Source: Massilia litorea
GTDB taxonomy: Bacteria > Pseudomonadota > Gammaproteobacteria > Burkholderiales > Burkholderiaceae_D
Direction of reading: 5' to 3'
Length of the DNA stretch: 64,000 bases
Assembly (NCBI RefSeq): GCF_015101885.1
Contig: NZ_CP062941.1
Span: forward strand, 4,650,001 to 4,714,000
Shown here: positions 20,473 through 29,401 of the stretch, piece after piece
Numbering within the stretch: the first letter of the stretch is position 1
How the letters are laid out: the number at the start of each line of letters is the position of its first letter
Translations under genes and position numbers: made by a program
Notes under the pieces: generated by a model
What the model saw: the letters and a program-made list of their open reading frames with translations, nothing else
What the model was told of the DNA's origin: nothing
Database searches by the model: none

Positions 20473-22845
20473 ATGCGCCTGACAGATAAAAAAATGAAAT
20501 TGATCAATCGTTCCGCCATTTCCACCGCCGTTCTGCTGGCGATCTACGGTGGCCCGGTCGGAATCGCACACGCCCAGCAAGCCCAGGAAGCCCAGGCGAG
20601 CGGCGACACCGCCGCGGCCACCGACGGCGCCATCAACAAAGTGATCGTGACCGCCCGCCGCCGCGCCGAACTGATCCAGGATGTCCCGGGCGCCGTCACC
20701 GCGCTCTCGGGCGCCGATCTCGAAAAGCAGGCGATTCCCGACCTGACCGCGCTGACCGAAAAGGTCCCGAACACCACGCTCAAGGCCTCGCGCGGCACGA
20801 ACACCACCCTGACCGCGTTCATCCGCGGCGTCGGTCAGCAAGACCCGGTTGCCGGCTTCGAACAGGGCGTCGGCATCTATCTCGACGACGTCTACCTGGC
20901 GCGTCCCCAGGGCGCCCTGACCGACATCTATGACCTCGAGCGCATCGAAGTGCTGCGCGGTCCGCAGGGCACCCTGTACGGCCGCAACACCATCGGCGGC
21001 GCGGTCAAATACGTGACCCGCAAGCTGGCCTCGAAGCCGACCTTCGACGTCAAGGCGACCGTCGGCAACTACGGCGAAAAAGACCTGGTCCTCAAGGGCA
21101 GCACCCCGGTCTCCGACATGCTGCGCCTGGGCGCTACCGTCGGCACCTTCAACCGCGACGGCTTCGGCAAGAACGTCGTCAACGGCCGCGAGAACTACAA
21201 CAAGGACGTGCTGGCCGGCCGCTTCAGCGCCGAGCTGACCCCGACCAGCGACCTGTTCGTGCGCTTCACCGCCGACAAGACGGTCGACAAGTCGGAACCC
21301 AAGCAGGGCTATCGACTGACCCCTGGCCCGGCCCCGGCCAGCCTCGCACCGCTGAACGACTTCTACGACACCCGCGCCAACCTGTATGCGGTCAATGGCC
21401 ACGAACAGAAGGTGACGACCGAAGGCCAGGCCCTGCTGCTCGAATACACGATCGACCCGACCCTGTCGGTCAAGTCGATCACGGCGCATCGCAAATCGCT
21501 GTCGTACGCGCCGATCGACTTCGATTCGCTCAACACGCCGACCTGGGAAGCGCCGTCGATCTACAGCGACAAGCAGACCAGCCAGGAATTCCAGCTGACT
21601 TATACCGGCTCGCGCTGGCAGGGCGTGGCCGGCCTGTTCTACATGAAGACGAATGCCTTCAACGAATTCGACGTGCTGTACAACGCACTGGGCGGCCTGT
21701 CGCTGCTGACCCGCGACGACATCGACACCAAGACCTGGGCCGTCTTCGCCGACGCCAGCTACAGCCTGACCGACACCTTCAACATCACGCTCGGCGGCCG
21801 CTACACCAGCGACGAGCGCAGCGCCGCCATCTTCAAGCGCACCTACCTCGGCCTGGCCGGCTCGCCCAACCTGGGTAATCCCGCCGCTGTCCCCCTCGCC
21901 GCCCCGAACACGGACCTCGGCCCGAACGACCTGCACCGCACCGACAAGAAGTTCACGCCGAAGGTCGGCTTCGGCTGGAAGATCGCGCCGGAACATAATA
22001 TCTACAGCACCTACGCCAAGGGCTTCAAGGGCGGCATGTTCGATCCGCGCATGGACCTGGTGGCAACGGGCGGCCCGAACAGCGCCGCTTCGCTGCAGAA
22101 GCGCCAGGGCGTCGATCCGGAAGAAGTCAGCACCGTCGAACTGGGCCTGAAGTCGGCGCTGAACGGCGGCCGCGTGCAGACCAATGCCGCCGTGTTCTAT
22201 ACCGACTACAAGAACGTCCAGGTCCCGGGTTCGATTCCGACCTTCGGTGCGAACGGCGCGGTGAACGGCTTCGCCGGCAGCCTGACCAACGCCGGCAAGG
22301 CCAAGATCAAGGGCGTGGAACTGGAAGCGATCGCCTACCTGACCAACCAGTTGAGCATGAACGCGATGTACAGCTACATCGACGCCAACTACAAGGAATG
22401 GTTCGTCGCGAACACCACCGGCCTGGTGAACATCGCACCGCATACCGAGTTCCAGAACACGCCGAAGAACGCCGCCAACCTCGGCGTCACCTACGACTGG
22501 CCGTTCGCGGTCGCGGGCCGCAGCGGTTCGCTGAGCCTGACCAACAGCGTCTCCTACAAGAGCAAGGTGTACCAGACCGAGATCGTGAGCGCGCCCGGCA
22601 TCGCCAGCCTGGACCCGACCGTCCCCGGCAACCTGGCGCTGGCCCAGAGCGGCTATTCGCTGTGGGATGCGGGCCTGGTGTGGACCAGCGCCGACCGCAA
22701 GATCCAGGTCGGGCTGCACGGCCGCAACCTGGCGGACAAGCGCTACAAGGTGGCCGGCTACAATTTCTCGGGCTTCTTCAACACCGTCACCGCGTTCTAT
22801 GGCGACCCACGCACCGTGCGCGCGACCGTGAACGTGAAGTTCTGA
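20473..22845 (+). CDS. TonB-dependent outer-membrane receptor
   Basis: A 790-residue outer-membrane active transporter. Seen: a signal peptide (residues 1-33, ending AHA), a TonB-box-like NKVIVTARR directly after it, and a plug domain (about 60-170) with the conserved RGVGQQDP and LRGPQGTLYGRNTIGGAV. A 22-strand beta barrel ends in the aromatic VNVKF. AGGAG lies 8 bp before ATG 20473. The plug is of the broad CirA/Fiu-like class, which also covers receptors for sugars and aromatics, so the ligand is not decided. It heads the locus hydrolase-SBP-livGFHM and is divergent from a LysR gene. Confidence 0.93.
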   Translation: MRLTDKKMKLINRSAISTAVLLAIYGGPVGIAHAQQAQEAQASGDTAAATDGAINKVIVTARRRAELIQDVPGAVTALSGADLEKQAIPDLTALTEKVPNTTLKASRGTNTTLTAFIRGVGQQDPVAGFEQGVGIYLDDVYLARPQGALTDIYDLERIEVLRGPQGTLYGRNTIGGAVKYVTRKLASKPTFDVKATVGNYGEKDLVLKGSTPVSDMLRLGATVGTFNRDGFGKNVVNGRENYNKDVLAGRFSAELTPTSDLFVRFTADKTVDKSEPKQGYRLTPGPAPASLAPLNDFYDTRANLYAVNGHEQKVTTEGQALLLEYTIDPTLSVKSITAHRKSLSYAPIDFDSLNTPTWEAPSIYSDKQTSQEFQLTYTGSRWQGVAGLFYMKTNAFNEFDVLYNALGGLSLLTRDDIDTKTWAVFADASYSLTDTFNITLGGRYTSDERSAAIFKRTYLGLAGSPNLGNPAAVPLAAPNTDLGPNDLHRTDKKFTPKVGFGWKIAPEHNIYSTYAKGFKGGMFDPRMDLVATGGPNSAASLQKRQGVDPEEVSTVELGLKSALNGGRVQTNAAVFYTDYKNVQVPGSIPTFGANGAVNGFAGSLTNAGKAKIKGVELEAIAYLTNQLSMNAMYSYIDANYKEWFVANTTGLVNIAPHTEFQNTPKNAANLGVTYDWPFAVAGRSGSLSLTNSVSYKSKVYQTEIVSAPGIASLDPTVPGNLALAQSGYSLWDAGLVWTSADRKIQVGLHGRNLADKRYKVAGYNFSGFFNTVTAFYGDPRTVRATVNVKF

Positions 22846-22868
22846 TCCGCCCCGCGTAGTAAAAAGAG

Positions 22869-22906
22869 GCGCACGCCGAGGTGCACGTAAATGCGCCGGC
22901 GTGCGC
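22869..22906. terminator. Hairpin after TonB receptor gene
   Basis: Stem GCGCACGCCG/CGGCGTGCGC with an 18-nt loop in the 87 bp between receptor and hydrolase genes. There is no U tract. It may reduce read-through or set different mRNA levels for the receptor and the downstream genes. Confidence 0.4.
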
Positions 22907-22932
22907 GTCCACCTCATCGATTACGGGGTCAC

Positions 22933-23817
22933 ATGTCCACCTACACTGAAACCAGCTTTACGAGCGACGATGGCCTGCGCCTGTATGCGCGCGATTACCC
23001 GGCCAGTGGCGGTCCGGCGCCGGTGCCGGCGCATTTGCCGGTAGTGTGCCTGCACGGCCTGACGCGCAACTCGGCGGACTTCGACGAACTGGCGCCCGAG
23101 ATCGCCCGCTGGGGCCGGCGCGTGCTCGTCCCCGACGTGCGCGGCCGCGGCGACTCGGCGCGCGACCCGAATCCCGACAACTACAACCCGGTCGTGTATG
23201 CGAACGACGTCGTCAAGCTCCTGCACGACCTCGGCATCGCGCGCGCCGTGTTCATCGGCACCTCGATGGGCGGCCTGATCACGATGACGCTGGCCGTGCG
23301 CCACATCGAGCTGATTGCCGGCGCCGTGATCAACGACGTCGGGCCGGTACTGTCGGTCAAGGGCCTGGCGCGCATCGCCGGCTATGCGGGACGCTGCAGC
23401 ACCCTCGCTTCCTGGATCGAGGCCGCCGCCTACCTGAAAGACATCAACGCCTGCGCCTTTCCCGACGCACCGGAGGAGGAATGGGGCAAGTGGGCACGCC
23501 GCGCCTTCGAGGAAGACGCATCGGGCAAGCTCGCCCTGCGCTACGACCCGGCTATTGCGATAGCATTGCAAACAGGTAAACTAAGACCGACTTCGCTGGC
23601 CGGCCGCCTCGCCTTCAAGCGTCTCGCGCACAAGCGCCCGACCCTGCTGGTGCGCGGTGCCCTGTCCGACCTGCTCGAGCCGGACCAGGCGGCGTGGATG
23701 CGGCGCGCCGCGCCGGCCATGCAGTACACCGAAGTGCCGAACGTCGGCCACGCCCCGATGCTCACCGAACCGGAAGCCCTGGAGGCGATACGCCAGTTCC
23801 TGGCGCAGCTTCCTTAA
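22933..23817 (+). CDS. Alpha/beta hydrolase
   Basis: A 294-residue cytoplasmic alpha/beta-fold hydrolase with no signal peptide. Seen: the oxyanion region CLHGLTRNSADFDE, the nucleophile elbow GTSMGG near residue 110, a catalytic Asp probably in LVRGALSDLLEP, and the final His in NVGHAPML. Such enzymes hydrolyse esters, lactones or C-C bonds. It lies between the TonB receptor and the ABC transporter, all in one direction, which suggests that it processes the imported compound. The true substrate is not known. Confidence 0.9.
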   Translation: MSTYTETSFTSDDGLRLYARDYPASGGPAPVPAHLPVVCLHGLTRNSADFDELAPEIARWGRRVLVPDVRGRGDSARDPNPDNYNPVVYANDVVKLLHDLGIARAVFIGTSMGGLITMTLAVRHIELIAGAVINDVGPVLSVKGLARIAGYAGRCSTLASWIEAAAYLKDINACAFPDAPEEEWGKWARRAFEEDASGKLALRYDPAIAIALQTGKLRPTSLAGRLAFKRLAHKRPTLLVRGALSDLLEPDQAAWMRRAAPAMQYTEVPNVGHAPMLTEPEALEAIRQFLAQLP

Positions 23818-23838
23818 AAACAGCAATCAGGAGACAGC

Positions 23839-25038
23839 ATGCACCATCTCATCAAACCCCTCAGCGCCGCCCTTCTCGTCGCCTTCGCCGCCACTGCGGC
23901 GCCGTATGCGCTGGCGGCCGGCCCCGATCTGAAAATCGCCCTCATCGCCGGCAAGACCGGCGCGCTCGAGGCCTATGCCAAGGAAACCGAGACCGGCTTC
24001 ATGCTGGGCCTGGAATACCTCACCGGCGGAAAGATGGAGATCAATGGGCGCAAGCTGAAGGTCATCGTCAAGGACGACCAGAGCAAGCCGGACCTCGGCC
24101 GCACCCTGCTGGCCGAAGCCTATGGCGACGACAAGGTCGAGATCGCGGTCGGCACCAGCTCTTCCGGCTCGGCGCTCGCCATGCTGCCGGTGGCGAAGGA
24201 ATACAAGAAAGTGCTGATCGTCGAGCCGGCCGTGGCCGACGCCATCACCGGCGACAAGTGGAACAAGTACATCTTCCGCACCGCGCGCAACTCGATGCAG
24301 GACGCGCTGGCCGCAGCCACCACCCTGAAAGGCGGCAGCGTCGCCTTCCTGGCCCAGGACTATGCCTTCGGGCGCGACGGCGTCAAGGCCGGCAAGGAAG
24401 CCCTGGCGGCGACCGGCAGCAAGGCCACGGTGGTGCACGAGGAATACGCGCCGGCCGCCGCGACCGATTTCACCGCGCCGACCCAGCGCCTGTTCGACGC
24501 CCTGAAGGACAAGCCGCAGCCGCGCGTGCTGGGCATCGTCTGGGCCGGCCCGAACCCGATGAACAAGATCGCCGACATGAAGCCGGAACGCTTCGGCATC
24601 TCGCTGGCACCGGGCGGGAACATCCTGCCGGTGATGAAGACCTGGAAGAACTACGCCGGCACCGAAGGCACGATCTATTATTACTATGCCTTCCCGAAGA
24701 ACAAGATGAACGACTGGCTGGTGGCGGAACATACCAAGCGTTTCAAGGCACCGCCCGACATGTTCACCGCCGGCGGCTTCGCCGCCGCCAGCGCGGTGTT
24801 CAATGCGCTTTCCAAGGTCCCGAGCGGGAACGGGGACCAATTGGTCGCGGCCATGGAAGGCATGAGCTTCGAGACGCCGAAAGGCCCGATGAGCTTCCGC
24901 AAGGAAGACCACCAGGCGCTGCAGTCGATGTACCACTTCCGCATCAAGAAGGACCAGAAGAACGAATGGGACCTGCTGGAACTGGTGCGCGAAATCCCGG
25001 CCGCCGAGCTGCCGCTCCCGGTCCGCAACAAGCGCTGA
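23839..25038 (+). CDS. Branched-chain-type ABC transporter substrate-binding protein
   Basis: A 399-residue periplasmic binding protein of the LivJ/Peripla_BP_6 class. The signal peptide covers residues 1-27 (ending ALAAG). The mature protein starts with the strand LKIALIAGKTGALEAYAKET, the ligand-loop region typical of the fold. GTSSSGSALAMLPVAKEYKK and AQDYAFGRDGVKAGKEAL are recognisable family segments. Family members bind branched amino acids, amides, urea or aromatic acids, so the ligand is open. It is followed after 1 bp by the first ATPase gene. Confidence 0.9.
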   Translation: MHHLIKPLSAALLVAFAATAAPYALAAGPDLKIALIAGKTGALEAYAKETETGFMLGLEYLTGGKMEINGRKLKVIVKDDQSKPDLGRTLLAEAYGDDKVEIAVGTSSSGSALAMLPVAKEYKKVLIVEPAVADAITGDKWNKYIFRTARNSMQDALAAATTLKGGSVAFLAQDYAFGRDGVKAGKEALAATGSKATVVHEEYAPAAATDFTAPTQRLFDALKDKPQPRVLGIVWAGPNPMNKIADMKPERFGISLAPGGNILPVMKTWKNYAGTEGTIYYYYAFPKNKMNDWLVAEHTKRFKAPPDMFTAGGFAAASAVFNALSKVPSGNGDQLVAAMEGMSFETPKGPMSFRKEDHQALQSMYHFRIKKDQKNEWDLLELVREIPAAELPLPVRNKR

Positions 25039-25039
25039 G

Positions 25040-25822
25040 ATGGCAAGCGTTCCAGTACAGCAGCCGTCGCTGTCCACGCGCGACCTGACGATCCGCTTCG
25101 GCGGACACGTCGCGGTGAACGCGGTGACGGCGGACTTCTACCCGGGCACGCTGACGGTGATCGTCGGCCCGAACGGGGCCGGCAAGACGACCTATTTCAA
25201 TCTGGTCTCGGGCCAGCTGCCGGCCACCTCGGGCAGCGTGCTGTTGAAGGGCGTCGACGTCACCCGCGCCGGCGCTGCCCGCCGCACGCGGCTCGGCATC
25301 GGGCGCGCGTTCCAGCTGACGAATCTGTTCCCCAACCTGACGGTAATGGAAAACGTGCGCCTGGCCGTCCAAAGCCGGGCCGGGCTCGGCATGAACATGT
25401 TCTCGGTCTGGTTCGGCCACAAGGAACTGATCGAGCGTGCCGGACACTACCTGGAACGGGTGGCGATGGCGGGCAAGCGCGAAGCCCTCGTCGGCTCGCT
25501 CTCGCACGGCGACCAGCGCAAGCTGGAAGTGGCGATCCTGCTGGCGCTGGAACCGGACATCCTGATGTTCGACGAGCCGACCGCCGGCATGAGCGTCGAT
25601 GAGGTCCCGGTCGTGCTCGACCTGATCCAGGCCGTGAAGCGCGACGCCAATAAGACCGTGCTGCTGGTCGAGCACAAGATGGACGTCGTGCGCCAGCTGG
25701 CCGACCGCATCATCGTGCTGCACAACGGCACCCTGGTCGCGGACGGCATGCCCGGCGAAGTCATGCAATCGAAGATCGTACAGGAAGCCTATCTTGGAAC
25801 ACCCGAAAGCGAACATGCGTGA
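25040..25822 (+). CDS. ABC transporter ATP-binding protein, LivG type
   Basis: A 260-residue cytoplasmic ATPase. Walker A GPNGAGKTTYFN, Q-loop region NLFPNLTVMENV, signature LSHGDQRKLEVA (SHG instead of the usual SGG/SYG, as is common in LivG), Walker B ILMFDEPTAGM, and the C-terminal GMPGEVMQS segment typical of the LivG group. The start ATG directly follows the binding-protein gene. The next ATPase gene overlaps its end by 8 bp. It would pair with the LivF-type ATPase on the LivH/LivM permease pair. Confidence 0.93.
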   Translation: MASVPVQQPSLSTRDLTIRFGGHVAVNAVTADFYPGTLTVIVGPNGAGKTTYFNLVSGQLPATSGSVLLKGVDVTRAGAARRTRLGIGRAFQLTNLFPNLTVMENVRLAVQSRAGLGMNMFSVWFGHKELIERAGHYLERVAMAGKREALVGSLSHGDQRKLEVAILLALEPDILMFDEPTAGMSVDEVPVVLDLIQAVKRDANKTVLLVEHKMDVVRQLADRIIVLHNGTLVADGMPGEVMQSKIVQEAYLGTPESEHA

Positions 25823-26570
25823 CGCGAACAGGAGCGAGGCCGCAGGACAGGCCCCACTCTTGACCCTCTCCGGCGTCCACACCCACATCGGCCAGTACCA
25901 CATCCTGCAAGGCGTGGACCTGGCCGTGCCGCGCGGCGGCCTGTCGGTGCTGCTGGGCCGTAACGGCGCCGGCAAGACCACCACCCTGCGCACGATCATG
26001 GGGCTGTGGAAGGCGAGCGCCGGCGCCATCACCTTCGACGGCCAGGACATCACGAAACTGGCCACGCCCGACATCGCGCGCGCCGGCATCGCCTATGTCC
26101 CGGAAAGCATGGCCGTGTTTTCCGATCTGACCGTGCGCGAGAACCTGCACCTGGCCGCGCGCAGCGGCCCGATGGACCAGGCGCGGGTCGACTGGATCTT
26201 CGGCTTCTTCCCTGCGTTAAAAAAATTCTGGAACTACCCGGCCGGGAACCTCTCGGGCGGCCAGAAACAGATGGTGGCGATCGCCCGTGCGATCGTCGAG
26301 CCGAGAAAGCTGCTGCTGGTGGACGAGCCGACCAAGGGCCTCGCTCCCGCCATCGTGCAAAGCCTGATCGCGGCCTTCCGCGAGCTGAAGGAAACCGACA
26401 CCACCATCCTGCTGGTCGAGCAGAATTTCAACTTCGTGCGCTCGCTGGGCGACACCGTCAGCGTGATGGACGACGGCCGCGTGGCCCATGCCGGCGCGAT
26501 GGCGGCGCTGGCCGGCGACGACGAGCTGCAGCAGCGCCTGCTCGGCCTGTCGCTCGACTCCCACCAATAG
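25815..26570 (+). CDS. ABC transporter ATP-binding protein, LivF type
   Basis: A 251-residue ATPase with Walker A GRNGAGKTTTLRTIMG, the LivF-typical YVPESMAVFSDLTVREN, signature LSGGQKQMVAIARA and Walker B LLLVDEPTKGLAP. ATG 25815 is preferred over the in-frame TTG 25794. It overlaps the end of the LivG-type gene and so is probably translationally coupled. It is the second nucleotide-binding subunit of the transporter. Confidence 0.93.
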   Translation: MRDANRSEAAGQAPLLTLSGVHTHIGQYHILQGVDLAVPRGGLSVLLGRNGAGKTTTLRTIMGLWKASAGAITFDGQDITKLATPDIARAGIAYVPESMAVFSDLTVRENLHLAARSGPMDQARVDWIFGFFPALKKFWNYPAGNLSGGQKQMVAIARAIVEPRKLLLVDEPTKGLAPAIVQSLIAAFRELKETDTTILLVEQNFNFVRSLGDTVSVMDDGRVAHAGAMAALAGDDELQQRLLGLSLDSHQ

Positions 26571-26579
26571 GATTCAACG

Positions 26580-27605
26580 ATGAGTGCAAGCCTCCCCCTC
26601 GTGCAGCCGGCCGACACGCCGCTGCCCAGCGCCCCGCGCGACATCGCGCCGCTGCTGCTCATTCCCGTGCTGGCTCTTGCGATGCTGCCGCTGGTCGGCA
26701 GTTTCCCGACCTGGGTGACGCTCACCGTCGCCGGTCTCGCGATGGGCATGATGATCTTCATCATGGCCAGCGGGCTCACGCTCGTCTTCGGCCTCATGGA
26801 CGTGCTGAACTTCGGCCACGGCGCCTTCGTGTCGGTCGGCGCCTTTACGGCGACCCTGGTGCTGCTGCCGATGCGCGGCTGGCTGGAAGCCGATTCGCTG
26901 CTGTTGAACCTCGGTGTACTCGGCCTGGCGGTGACGCTGGCGATGGTCGTCACCGCCCTCCTCGGCTGGGCCTTCGAGCGCATCATCATCATGCCGGTCT
27001 ACGGCCAGCACCTGAAACAGATCCTGATCACGATGGGCGGCATGATCGTCGCCGAACAGCTGATCAACGTGATCTGGGGCGCGGAAACGATCCCGCTGCC
27101 GCTGCCGGCTTCCCTGCGCGGCGCCATCTTCATGGGCGACGCCGCGATCGAGAAATACCGGCTGCTGGCGGTGGTCGTCGGGCTGGTCGTGTTCGCGGTC
27201 CTGTTCCTGGTTCTCAACCGCACCAAGATCGGCTTGCTGATCCGCGCCGGCGTCGAAAACCGCGACATGGTCGAGAGCCTGGGCTACCGCATCCGGCGCC
27301 TGTTCGTCGCCGTGTTCGCGGCCGGTTCGGCGCTGGCCGGCCTGGGCGGCGTGATGTGGGGCCTGTACAAGGAAACCCTGTCGGCCGCGATGGGCGGCGA
27401 GACCATCGTCATGATCTTCATCGTCATCATCATCGGCGGCCTGGGCTCGGTGGGCGGCTGCTTCATCGGTTCGCTGCTGATGGCGCTGGTGGCCAACTAT
27501 GCCGGTTTTCTCACGCCGAAATTCGCCCTGGTCTCGAACATCGCGCTGATGATCGCAGTGCTGATGTGGCGTCCGGCCGGCCTGTATTCGACATCGCGGA
27601 GTTAA
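26580..27605 (+). CDS. ABC transporter permease, LivH type
   Basis: A 341-residue inner-membrane permease with about eight or nine hydrophobic segments. The early GLTLVFGLMDVLNFGHGAF is the hallmark of LivH-type permeases. The cytoplasmic coupling loop around AGVENRDMVESLGYRI and the late GGLGSVGGCFIGSL are also conserved. It follows the LivF gene after 9 bp and precedes the LivM gene after 4 bp. Confidence 0.93.
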   Translation: MSASLPLVQPADTPLPSAPRDIAPLLLIPVLALAMLPLVGSFPTWVTLTVAGLAMGMMIFIMASGLTLVFGLMDVLNFGHGAFVSVGAFTATLVLLPMRGWLEADSLLLNLGVLGLAVTLAMVVTALLGWAFERIIIMPVYGQHLKQILITMGGMIVAEQLINVIWGAETIPLPLPASLRGAIFMGDAAIEKYRLLAVVVGLVVFAVLFLVLNRTKIGLLIRAGVENRDMVESLGYRIRRLFVAVFAAGSALAGLGGVMWGLYKETLSAAMGGETIVMIFIVIIIGGLGSVGGCFIGSLLMALVANYAGFLTPKFALVSNIALMIAVLMWRPAGLYSTSRS

Positions 27606-27609
27606 GCCA

Positions 27610-28683
27610 ATGACCCGACTTCTTTCCGGCGACCTGCCGCGCAGCCGCATCCTGACCCTGGTCCTGCTGCTGGTCTTCCTCGGCCTGGCATTCGCACCCT
27701 TCCTCACCAGCGGCGCGCGGCCGCTGAACACGGCGGCCACGATCTGCGTCTACATCGTGCTGGTCGCCTCCTACGACCTGCTGCTCGGCTATACCGGCGT
27801 CGTCTCCTTCGCGCACACGATGTTCTACGGGATCGGGGCCTATGGCATCGGGCTGGGCTTGTCCTCAGTCGACGAGCCGACCTGGTCGGCCGCGCTCACC
27901 GGCCTCGGCCTGGCCCTGCTGCTGGCGCTGGCGCTGGCCTTCGTCGTCGGCCTGTTCGCGCTGCGCGTACGCGCCATCTTCTACGCGATGATCACGCTGG
28001 CTGTGGCTTCCTCGTTCGCCGTGCTGGCCTCGCAACTGTCGGATTTCACCGGCGGCGAGGACGGCAAGACCTTCAGCGTGCCCGAGCTGCTCTCGCCCGG
28101 CTTCACGCTGATCGAAAACGCGGTGTTCGGGCGCGCGATCGACGGCAAGCTGCTGACGTATTACCTCGTGTTCTTCGGCTGCCTGCTCCTGTTCCTGTTC
28201 CTGCTGCGCCTCGTGAATTCCCCCTTCGGGCGGGTGCTGCAGGCGATCCGCGAGAACGAGTTCCGCGCCGAGGCGCTGGGTTACCGCACGGTCGTCTACC
28301 GCATCTGGGCCAACTGCCTGGCGGCGCTGGTGGCGGCGCTGGCGGGCGCCCTGATGGCCCTGTGGCTGCGCTATGTCGGCCCCAAGACCTCGCTCGGCTT
28401 CGAGGTGATGACCGACATCCTGCTGATCGTCGTGATCGGCGGCATGGGCACGATGTATGGGGCGGTCGTCGGCGCCGCCCTCTTCATCCTGGCGCAGAAC
28501 TATTTAAAGGAACTCATGGCCCACGGTTCCGCCGCGATGGAAAGCGTGCCGCTGCTGGCCGCCGCCCTGCACCCGGACCGCTGGATGCTGTGGCTGGGCG
28601 TGCTGTTCGTCCTGTCGATCTATTTCTTCCCGATCGGGATCGTCGGCAAGCTGCGCCTGCGCAGCTATCTCGCCCGGCGCTAG
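27610..28683 (+). CDS. ABC transporter permease, LivM type
   Basis: A 357-residue inner-membrane permease with about nine hydrophobic segments. YDLLLGYTGVVSFAHTMFYGIGAY is the LivM signature in the first third (residues about 56-79). The coupling loop AIRENEFRAEALGYRT and GGMGTMYGAVVGA follow. It is the last gene of the transporter operon and is followed within 12 bp by an intrinsic terminator. Confidence 0.93.
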   Translation: MTRLLSGDLPRSRILTLVLLLVFLGLAFAPFLTSGARPLNTAATICVYIVLVASYDLLLGYTGVVSFAHTMFYGIGAYGIGLGLSSVDEPTWSAALTGLGLALLLALALAFVVGLFALRVRAIFYAMITLAVASSFAVLASQLSDFTGGEDGKTFSVPELLSPGFTLIENAVFGRAIDGKLLTYYLVFFGCLLLFLFLLRLVNSPFGRVLQAIRENEFRAEALGYRTVVYRIWANCLAALVAALAGALMALWLRYVGPKTSLGFEVMTDILLIVVIGGMGTMYGAVVGAALFILAQNYLKELMAHGSAAMESVPLLAAALHPDRWMLWLGVLFVLSIYFFPIGIVGKLRLRSYLARR

Positions 28684-28694
28684 TATTCCCTGCC

Positions 28695-28726
28695 GCGGAC
28701 GGCGTCCTGCCGTCCGCACCGTTTTT
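28695..28726 (+). terminator. Rho-independent terminator of the ABC operon
   Basis: Perfect 9-bp stem GCGGACGGC/GCCGTCCGC, 5-nt loop, followed by ACCGTTTTT. It lies 11 bp after the LivM-type stop codon. Confidence 0.85.
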
Positions 28727-28996
28727 CCTTCCGCTCGTCTTCATGCACCGGCACGGCAGCGAACTGTCCCGCCAGGGCCGCCACGCACATTGAATGCACA
28801 TCAAGGTTCCTGATTCTTCAGCTCATATGATGAATTGAGCCCGTCCGAACCTGCCTCACTGCGGGCGGTCCTAGTCATAGGGGTGGTGTATTCGCGGCGG
28901 CGCCGTGCGTGTTGCTGCGATTGCTGGCCCCTGGCCTCGGCGCCTAAGCCCATGCGCCGCAAGCCGTCGATCTGAAGCCTGAGCGGAGATCTCACC
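28727..28996. other. Intergenic stretch without a supportable gene
   Basis: Between the ABC-operon terminator and the next secreted-protein gene. I see no convincing reading frame or RNA gene. Short open frames here have no start signal or protein-like composition. It presumably holds the promoter of the 28997 gene; GAGCGGAGAT just before 28997 contains its ribosome-binding site. Confidence 0.5.
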
Positions 28997-29401
28997 ATGT
29001 CCTACATGAAATTACTCACAGTCTTGCCGTGTGCCGCCCTGTGCGGCGCCCTGCCGATATCGGTCCATGCCCAGCAGGAATCCGGGATGGTCGTCGTGCG
29101 CGATGCCCAGACCGGCGAGTTGCGCGCCCCCACGGCGGCCGAAGCCCGCGCACTGGCGCCGGCGCCCGCCGCCTCCGCGGCGATGCGCGCCGCGCCACCG
29201 GCCATGGTCACCCACCCGGACGGCGGCCGCCAGGTCAAACTCGGCGAACGCGGCCTGGTCTATACAGTCGTCACGCGCGGCGCCGACGGCAAACTGCAAG
29301 ACCAGTGCGTACAAGGCGCGGCGGCGGCCGAGAAAGCCGTCCACTCCCCTGCGCCGGCTTCCTCTTCGGCCGCCGCCCATGGGGAGCATGGCCATGACTA
29401 A
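28997..29401 (+). CDS. Small secreted hypothetical protein
   Basis: A 134-residue exported protein with a signal peptide ending at VHAQ (around residue 25). It then has the segment VVVRDAQTGELRAPTAAEARAL, which I recall from small proteins of PEP-CTERM-bearing betaproteobacteria; that link is from memory. A central YTVVTRGADGKLQDQC follows, and the tail is Ala/Ser/His-rich, ending HGEHGHD. No enzyme motif. It overlaps the next, protease-like gene by 8 bp, so the two are translationally linked and may act together outside the cell. Confidence 0.75.
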   Translation: MSYMKLLTVLPCAALCGALPISVHAQQESGMVVVRDAQTGELRAPTAAEARALAPAPAASAAMRAAPPAMVTHPDGGRQVKLGERGLVYTVVTRGADGKLQDQCVQGAAAAEKAVHSPAPASSSAAAHGEHGHD

